Below are positions 58,874 through 64,000 of a DNA stretch of 64,000 nt, in pieces. The position numbers and the translations under genes were made by a program. The notes below the pieces were generated by a model. The model had not been told where the DNA came from and ran no database searches. It saw nothing but the letters and a program-made list of their open reading frames with translations. The DNA is from Rhodococcus opacus. GTDB taxonomy: Bacteria; Actinomycetota; Actinomycetes; Mycobacteriales; Mycobacteriaceae. The DNA lies in assembly GCF_012396235.1 (NCBI RefSeq), contig NZ_JAAXPA010000007.1, positions 124,001 through 188,000 on the forward strand, read 5' to 3'. Each line of letters starts with the position of its first letter. The stretch's first letter is position 1.

Positions 58874-60136
58874 ATGGACGCCTGGACCATCCGAGACTTC
58901 GAACCGGAGGATCTCGAGGCTGTCGTGCGCATGGACAGCAGTTCCACCACCACGGACCAACTGCCCCTGTTCGCGCTCTCGGACGTGGTCGGGAGTCTGT
59001 TGAACCGTCACCCCGCGGTCGTCGCGACGAGGGACGGGCACATCATCGGGACGGCGGTCGCTCGCGTCGACGAGGACCGCGCCTGGGTCATGCGGATCTC
59101 CCTCGATCCCGAATGGCGTGGGCAGGGGCTCGGCAGCGCCCTGTTGTCGCAGCTCGAGCACCGGCTCCTCGCCAGAGGAGTGCGACGGGTGACCGCCCTC
59201 CTCCCCGAAGGGGAGACCGGTGCGACGGCGCTGACCAATTCCGGATTCACGGCCCGCACGGGAGTCACGTACTACGAGAAGCTCGGAACGGTGTCGCCCC
59301 GCACGGCCGGGCTTCTGGCGACGCTCGGCGGTGCGGTACCGCCCGCCGGACTGTGGAAACAGGTCGCCGGCATGACCCGGGAGAAATCGCTGATCGAACG
59401 CAAGATCGTGCTCCCACTGTCACGGCCGGCGCTGGCCGCCGACCACGGGGTGGCAGCACCCCGCGCGGTGGTGCTGTTCGGGCCGCCGGGAACCGGGAAG
59501 ACGACGTTCGCGCGTGCCATCGCCAGCCGGCTCGGCTGGCCGTTCGTCGAACTGTTCCCGTCGCGGCTCGCGGCCGCCGAGAGCGGTCTCGCCGCCGGCC
59601 TCGGGGAGGCGTTCGCGTCGATGGGTGAACTCGAGCACGTCGTCGTCTTCATCGACGAGGTGGAGGAGGTGGCGGCGCGGCGCCGGCCCGGGTCGCAGTC
59701 CGTCGGGGTGGTGAACGAACTGCTGAAGTCGATCGTCAACTTTCGTGAACGCGGCGGGCGGTTACTTGTGTGCGCCACCAATTCCGTTCGAGCACTGGAT
59801 GATGCGTTCCTTCGACACGGACGTTTCGACTACGTGCTGCCGATCGGCGCACCCGACGCGGAGGCCAGACACGCCCTGTGGGAGCGCTATCTCGGCAACG
59901 AGCAGGTCGACGTGTCGGCACTCGTCGCCGCGACCGAGGGCTACACGCCCGCCGATGTCGCGCACGCGGCACGGACCGTTGCTCAGGCGACGTTCGAGTG
60001 CAGCGTCGACTCGGGTGGACGCTGCCATGCCGGCACCCAGGACTATCTGGACGTGATCGGCACGGTGCGTCCCACCCTCACCGCCGAGATGATGCGGGCC
60101 TTCACGGAGGACATCGCCGGTCATGCCCGCACCTGA
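58874..60136 (+). CDS. GNAT acetyltransferase-AAA+ ATPase fusion
   Basis: A 420-residue two-domain protein. Residues 1-140 are a GNAT acetyltransferase: VVATRDGHIIGTAVARV, then the acetyl-CoA loop EWRGQGLGSALLSQLE. Residues ~165-420 are an AAA+ ATPase: Walker A FGPPGTGKTT (about 198), Walker B VVVFIDEVEEV (about 256), sensor/arginine-finger region RHGRFDYVLPIGAP. GGGAGG precedes the ATG. It lies divergent to hypA between two copies of a palindrome. ATPases of this kind remodel proteins, so a hydrogenase-related or protein-acetylation role is possible; neither is shown. Confidence 0.85.
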   Translation: MDAWTIRDFEPEDLEAVVRMDSSSTTTDQLPLFALSDVVGSLLNRHPAVVATRDGHIIGTAVARVDEDRAWVMRISLDPEWRGQGLGSALLSQLEHRLLARGVRRVTALLPEGETGATALTNSGFTARTGVTYYEKLGTVSPRTAGLLATLGGAVPPAGLWKQVAGMTREKSLIERKIVLPLSRPALAADHGVAAPRAVVLFGPPGTGKTTFARAIASRLGWPFVELFPSRLAAAESGLAAGLGEAFASMGELEHVVVFIDEVEEVAARRRPGSQSVGVVNELLKSIVNFRERGGRLLVCATNSVRALDDAFLRHGRFDYVLPIGAPDAEARHALWERYLGNEQVDVSALVAATEGYTPADVAHAARTVAQATFECSVDSGGRCHAGTQDYLDVIGTVRPTLTAEMMRAFTEDIAGHART

Positions 60137-60182
60137 CCTGTGAGTACTTGTTAACCGCCCGCGGTTAACAAGTACTCACAGG
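60137..60182. repeat. 46-bp perfect palindrome, copy 2, between convergent genes
   Basis: Two 22-base arms flank a CC centre; the core arm is GTGAGTACTTGTTAACCGC. It begins right after the GNAT-AAA+ stop codon and covers the last two codons and the stop of fadA6 (60176-60182). In this setting it can work as a bidirectional terminator. Confidence 0.9.
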
Positions 60183-61324
60183 CGTTCGATGATGGTGGCG
60201 TTGGCGGTGCCGCCGCCCTCGCAGATGGTCTGCAGACCGTAGCGGCCGCCGGTGCGCTCGAGTTCGTTGAGGAGTGTGGCCATCAGCTTCGTGCCGGTCG
60301 CGCCGAGCGGGTGGCCGAGGGCGATCGCGCCGCCGTTGACATTGACCTTCGCCGGATCGGCCCCGATCTCCTTGATCCACGCGAGGACGACCGGTGCGAA
60401 TGCCTCGTTGATCTCGACCAGGTCGATGTCGTCGATGCTCAGACCCGTCTTCTCCAGAGCGTAGCGCGTGGCCGGGATCGGGGCGCTGAGCATGAAAATC
60501 GGGTCGGCGCCGCGGGCGCTGAGGTGGTGGATGCGGGCCCGGGGGGTCAGGCCGTACCTCTCGACTGCTTCCGGTGAGGCCAGCAGCACCGCGCTCGCGC
60601 CGTCGGAGATCTGGCTCGCGACCGCGGCGGTGAGTCGTCCCCCGTCGGTGAGGGTCTTCAGGGCGGCCATCTTCTCGAGGCTGGTCTCGCGGGGCCCCTC
60701 GTCCGTCGTCACGTCACCGAACGGGACGATCTCGCGGTCGAAGCGACCCTCGGCGATGGCCGTCCGCGCCCGCTCGTGGCTCTGCAGCGCCCAGCGCTCG
60801 AGTTCGTCGCGGCTGATGTCCCACTTGTCCGCGATCAGTTCGGCGCCGTTGAACTGCGACACTTCCTGGTCGCCGTAGCGTTCCGTCCAGCCCGTCGATC
60901 CGCCGAAGGGGGTGTCGAATCCGTACTGCTGACCGACCACCATCGCCGAGGCGATCGGGATCTGGCTCATGTTCTGCACCCCGCCGGCGACGATCAGGTC
61001 GGCGGTGCCGCTCAGGATCGCCTGCGCACCGAAGTGCACGGCCTGCTGACTGGACCCGCACTGCCGGTCGACGGTGACCCCTGGGACTTCTTCCGGGTAG
61101 CCGGCGGCCAGCCACGAGGTGCGGGCGATGTTGCCGGCCTGCCCGCCGATCGCGTCGACGCAACCGAAGACGACGTCGTCGACACCGGCCGGGTCAATGC
61201 CCGTGCGCTCGACGAGGGCCTTGATGACGTGCGCACCCAGGTCGGCCGGGTGCACGCCGGACAGGCCGCCGTTCTTCTTGCCGATCGGTGTGCGAACGGC
61301 GTCGACGATGTAGGCCTCGGTCAT
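60176..61324 (-). CDS. fadA6: steroid-ring beta-oxidation thiolase FadA6
   Basis: A 382-residue thiolase. The nucleophile Cys is in DRQCGSSQQA (about residue 90), followed by NEAFAPVVLAW, the His of GGAIALGHPLGATG, and the second Cys in TICEGGGTANA. In Mycobacterium tuberculosis fadA6 (Rv3556c) is next to kstR2 (Rv3557c), and the enzyme works late in degradation of steroid rings C and D. The same gene order here supports the name. Its 3' end lies inside the palindrome at 60137-60182. Confidence 0.92.
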   Translation of the reverse strand: MTEAYIVDAVRTPIGKKNGGLSGVHPADLGAHVIKALVERTGIDPAGVDDVVFGCVDAIGGQAGNIARTSWLAAGYPEEVPGVTVDRQCGSSQQAVHFGAQAILSGTADLIVAGGVQNMSQIPIASAMVVGQQYGFDTPFGGSTGWTERYGDQEVSQFNGAELIADKWDISRDELERWALQSHERARTAIAEGRFDREIVPFGDVTTDEGPRETSLEKMAALKTLTDGGRLTAAVASQISDGASAVLLASPEAVERYGLTPRARIHHLSARGADPIFMLSAPIPATRYALEKTGLSIDDIDLVEINEAFAPVVLAWIKEIGADPAKVNVNGGAIALGHPLGATGTKLMATLLNELERTGGRYGLQTICEGGGTANATIIERL

Positions 61325-61337
61325 GTGAAACTCCTAG

Positions 61338-61952
61338 TCAGTTACGGGGACTCGCAAGTCCGTCGAGGACGATCGAGAGGTATTGCTTGGCGACGGTGTC
61401 GACCGTGACCGAGCCGCCGGGCCGGTACCAGCGGACGGCGACCCAGGCGGTGTCGCGGAGGAATCGGAAGGCGAGCTCGACGTCGATGTCGGACCGGAAG
61501 CTGCCGTCCTTCACACCCGCCTCGAGCACACCCATCCACAGCTCGCGGAATTCGGTGTTCAGTTCGGACAGGTACGCGAAGCGCTCGTTGGCGACGAGGT
61601 GCTTCACCTCGTCCTGGTAGATCGCGACCGCGGAATGCGACGCGTCGATCGCCTCGTAGGACGTGGTGACCAGCGCTTCGAGGGTGGCGCGACTGTCGAG
61701 TCCGGACGCGACGATCTCGCGGTACTTGCCGAACAGGTCGTCGAGGAAGCCCCGTAGGATCTCGTCGACCATCGACTCCTTCGAGTCGAAGTGGTGGTAC
61801 AGGCTGCCCGACAGGATGCCCGCGGCGTCGGCGATGTCGCGCACGGTGGTGGCCCGCAGGCCGCGTTCGGCGAACAGGGTGGCCGCGATGTCGAGGAGTT
61901 CGGTCCGGCGTCCGGACTTGCCGGAAGTGTCGTCGGCGGGGGGTGGCGTCAT
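61338..61952 (-). CDS. kstR2: TetR-family repressor KstR2
   Basis: A 204-residue TetR protein. The HTH is TTVRDIADAAGILSGSLYHHFDSKESMVDEIL; the C-terminal domain contains VAIYQDEVKHLVANERFAYL. The ATG at 61952 has AGGA eight bases upstream and is preferred to a GTG two codons earlier. It lies between fadA6 and ipdF as in mycobacteria, and a perfect KstR2 consensus site (61968-61981) is in its own promoter, indicating autorepression. KstR2 is released by the CoA ester of the steroid CD-ring intermediate HIP. Confidence 0.93.
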   Translation of the reverse strand: MTPPPADDTSGKSGRRTELLDIAATLFAERGLRATTVRDIADAAGILSGSLYHHFDSKESMVDEILRGFLDDLFGKYREIVASGLDSRATLEALVTTSYEAIDASHSAVAIYQDEVKHLVANERFAYLSELNTEFRELWMGVLEAGVKDGSFRSDIDVELAFRFLRDTAWVAVRWYRPGGSVTVDTVAKQYLSIVLDGLASPRN

Positions 61953-61967
61953 CGTCACATCCTATCA

Positions 61968-61981
61968 ACCAAGCGCTTGTT
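61968..61981. promoter_or_regulatory. KstR2 operator
   Basis: ACCAAGCGCTTGTT matches the published KstR2 consensus AnCAAGnnCTTGnT at every specified base. It lies 16-29 bases upstream of the kstR2 start. Confidence 0.9.
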
Positions 61982-61993
61982 AGGGCCTTCGGC

Positions 61994-62039
61994 CCTGTGC
62001 GCGGTTAAGGAGTCCAGACACTCGTCAACCACGCACAGG
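61994..62039. terminator. imperfect hairpin between ipdF and kstR2
   Basis: CCTGTGCGCGGTT (61994-62006) and AACCACGCACAGG (62027-62039) pair in 12 of 13 positions. Inner GGAGT and ACTC segments extend the stem around a short loop. It directly follows the ipdF stop (62052) on the - strand and so probably terminates the ipdF-fadE30 transcript. It may be a recurring genomic hairpin. Confidence 0.6.
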
Positions 62040-62051
62040 CGGCGGAGCCGG

Positions 62052-62848
62052 CTACGCCCTCTGCGACGAGACCGACACGACCTCACCGGTGAGGTAGGTG
62101 GTGTAGTCGCTGGCGAGCATGGCGATGGTGGCGGCGATTTCCCACACCTCGGCGGCGCGGCCGAACGCCTCGTCGGACGCCAGCTTGTCGAGGAGTTCCT
62201 CGCTGGTCACCTTCGCGAGGAATGCGTGCCGTGCGATGGACGGCGCGACGGCGTTGATCCGGACGCCGTACTCGGCGGCCTCGATCGCACTGCACCGGGT
62301 CAGGGCCATGACGCCGGCCTTCGCGGCCGCGTAGTGCGCCTGCGAGTGCTGCGCCCGCCACCCGAGGACGGACGCGTTGTTGACCAGTACGCCGTTGTGC
62401 GGGGCCTCCTTGAAGTAGCGCAGCGCGGCGCGGGTGGCCCGGAACGTTCCGTTCAGCGTGATGTCGAGGACGCGGTCCCACTCCTCGTCCGTCATGTCGA
62501 CGAGCGGGGTCTCGCCGCCGAGTCCGGCGTTGTTGACGAGGACGTCGATCCTGCCCAGCGCGTCGGCGGCCCCGGAGATCAGAGCGTCCACCTGCTCCGT
62601 GCTGGACACGTCACACGTCAGCGCTTCGACCGCCTGACCGGGGAACTCGGCGGCCAGTTTCTCCTTGGTCTCGAGGAGTCGACGCTCGTGCCAGTCGGAC
62701 ACCAGCACGTCGGCGCCCTCGAGCAGGGCGCGTCGCGCGGACGCGAATCCGATGCCGGTGCCCGCCGCGGCGGTGACGACGACCTTCTTGCCTTTCAACA
62801 GGTCGTGGCCCGGAGTCTCGACGGGCGCGGTGGCGAGCGGAGTAGTAG

Positions 62849-62852
<4 letters not shown>
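62052..62852 (-). CDS. ipdF: SDR of steroid CD-ring degradation, IpdF-like
   Basis: A 266-residue short-chain dehydrogenase. A ~20-residue N-terminal extension precedes the cofactor loop VTAAAGTGIGFASARRAL; NNAGLGG and the catalytic Ser (VNNASVLGW) with Tyr-x3-Lys (HYAAAKAG) follow. Mycobacterial IpdF (Rv3559c), encoded beside kstR2 and fadE30, oxidises the 5-hydroxy group of the HIP-CoA intermediate. Identical context supports the name. ATGA overlap with fadE30 indicates coupling. Confidence 0.9.

Positions 62853-64000
<1,148 letters not shown>

Overview
The window is GC-rich, densely packed actinobacterial DNA. Several independent markers point to Rhodococcus of the jostii/opacus type, probably chromosomal: a KstR2-type steroid-ring gene block, a gamma-butyrolactone gene trio (gblA/gblR/gblE), a group 1h (actinobacterial, 'Hhy') [NiFe]-hydrogenase and many TetR/IclR/LysR-controlled small catabolic operons. 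I see no rRNA, tRNA, insertion sequence, prophage or CRISPR array. The assignment rests on gene content and protein motifs read by eye, not on a database search.

Left part (1-18.8 kb): the tail of a formimidoylglutamase (hutG), an alpha/beta hydrolase, a cold-shock protein, a small secreted protein, and an acyl-CoA dehydrogenase/CoA-transferase pair with an IclR regulator. Next come a LysR/sodium-symporter/TetR/2-hydroxyacid dehydrogenase/class II aldolase group whose two outer promoters share an almost identical 17-bp motif, and an acetyl-CoA hydrolase/CoA-transferase. A TetR/P450/MFS/TetR detoxification-like group follows; its P450 resembles the haem domain of P450 BM3 but has no reductase. 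The part ends with L-2-hydroxyglutarate oxidase beside an XRE regulator coupled to a ClpP-like protein that appears to have lost its catalytic triad.

The hydrogenase locus is split in two. On the + strand, 18.9-26.1 kb carries hypF, a SIS-HypC fusion, a second SIS protein, hypE, hypC, hypD and a DUF6390-like gene. On the - strand, 49.9-58.7 kb carries hypA, hypB, the hydrogenase subunits hhyS and hhyL, a NifU/Rieske-like fusion, three uncharacterised accessory proteins, a tiny membrane protein, the maturation protease and another hypC. The small subunit has the Asp-for-Cys change typical of oxygen-tolerant, high-affinity group 1h enzymes.

Between the two halves (26-49 kb) lie three unrelated islands. 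The first is a DeoR-controlled acid-sugar island: a kinase-dehydrogenase fusion, an SDR, a sialidase-like protein, a dipeptide-type ABC transporter, an aldo/keto reductase and an HpaI aldolase. Matching TGCGC-N5-GCGCA sites lie in front of both arms. The second holds a haemerythrin-like protein and the gamma-butyrolactone signalling trio, with a 20-bp palindrome at the gblA promoter. The third is a LacI-controlled operon of asparaginase, a polysaccharide-deacetylase/imidase-like protein, an MFS carrier and two SDRs, with twin operators.

The right end (58.9-64 kb) has a GNAT-AAA+ fusion protein bracketed by two copies of a long, compensated palindrome. It is followed by fadA6, kstR2, ipdF and fadE30 of steroid C/D-ring degradation, with a consensus KstR2 operator.
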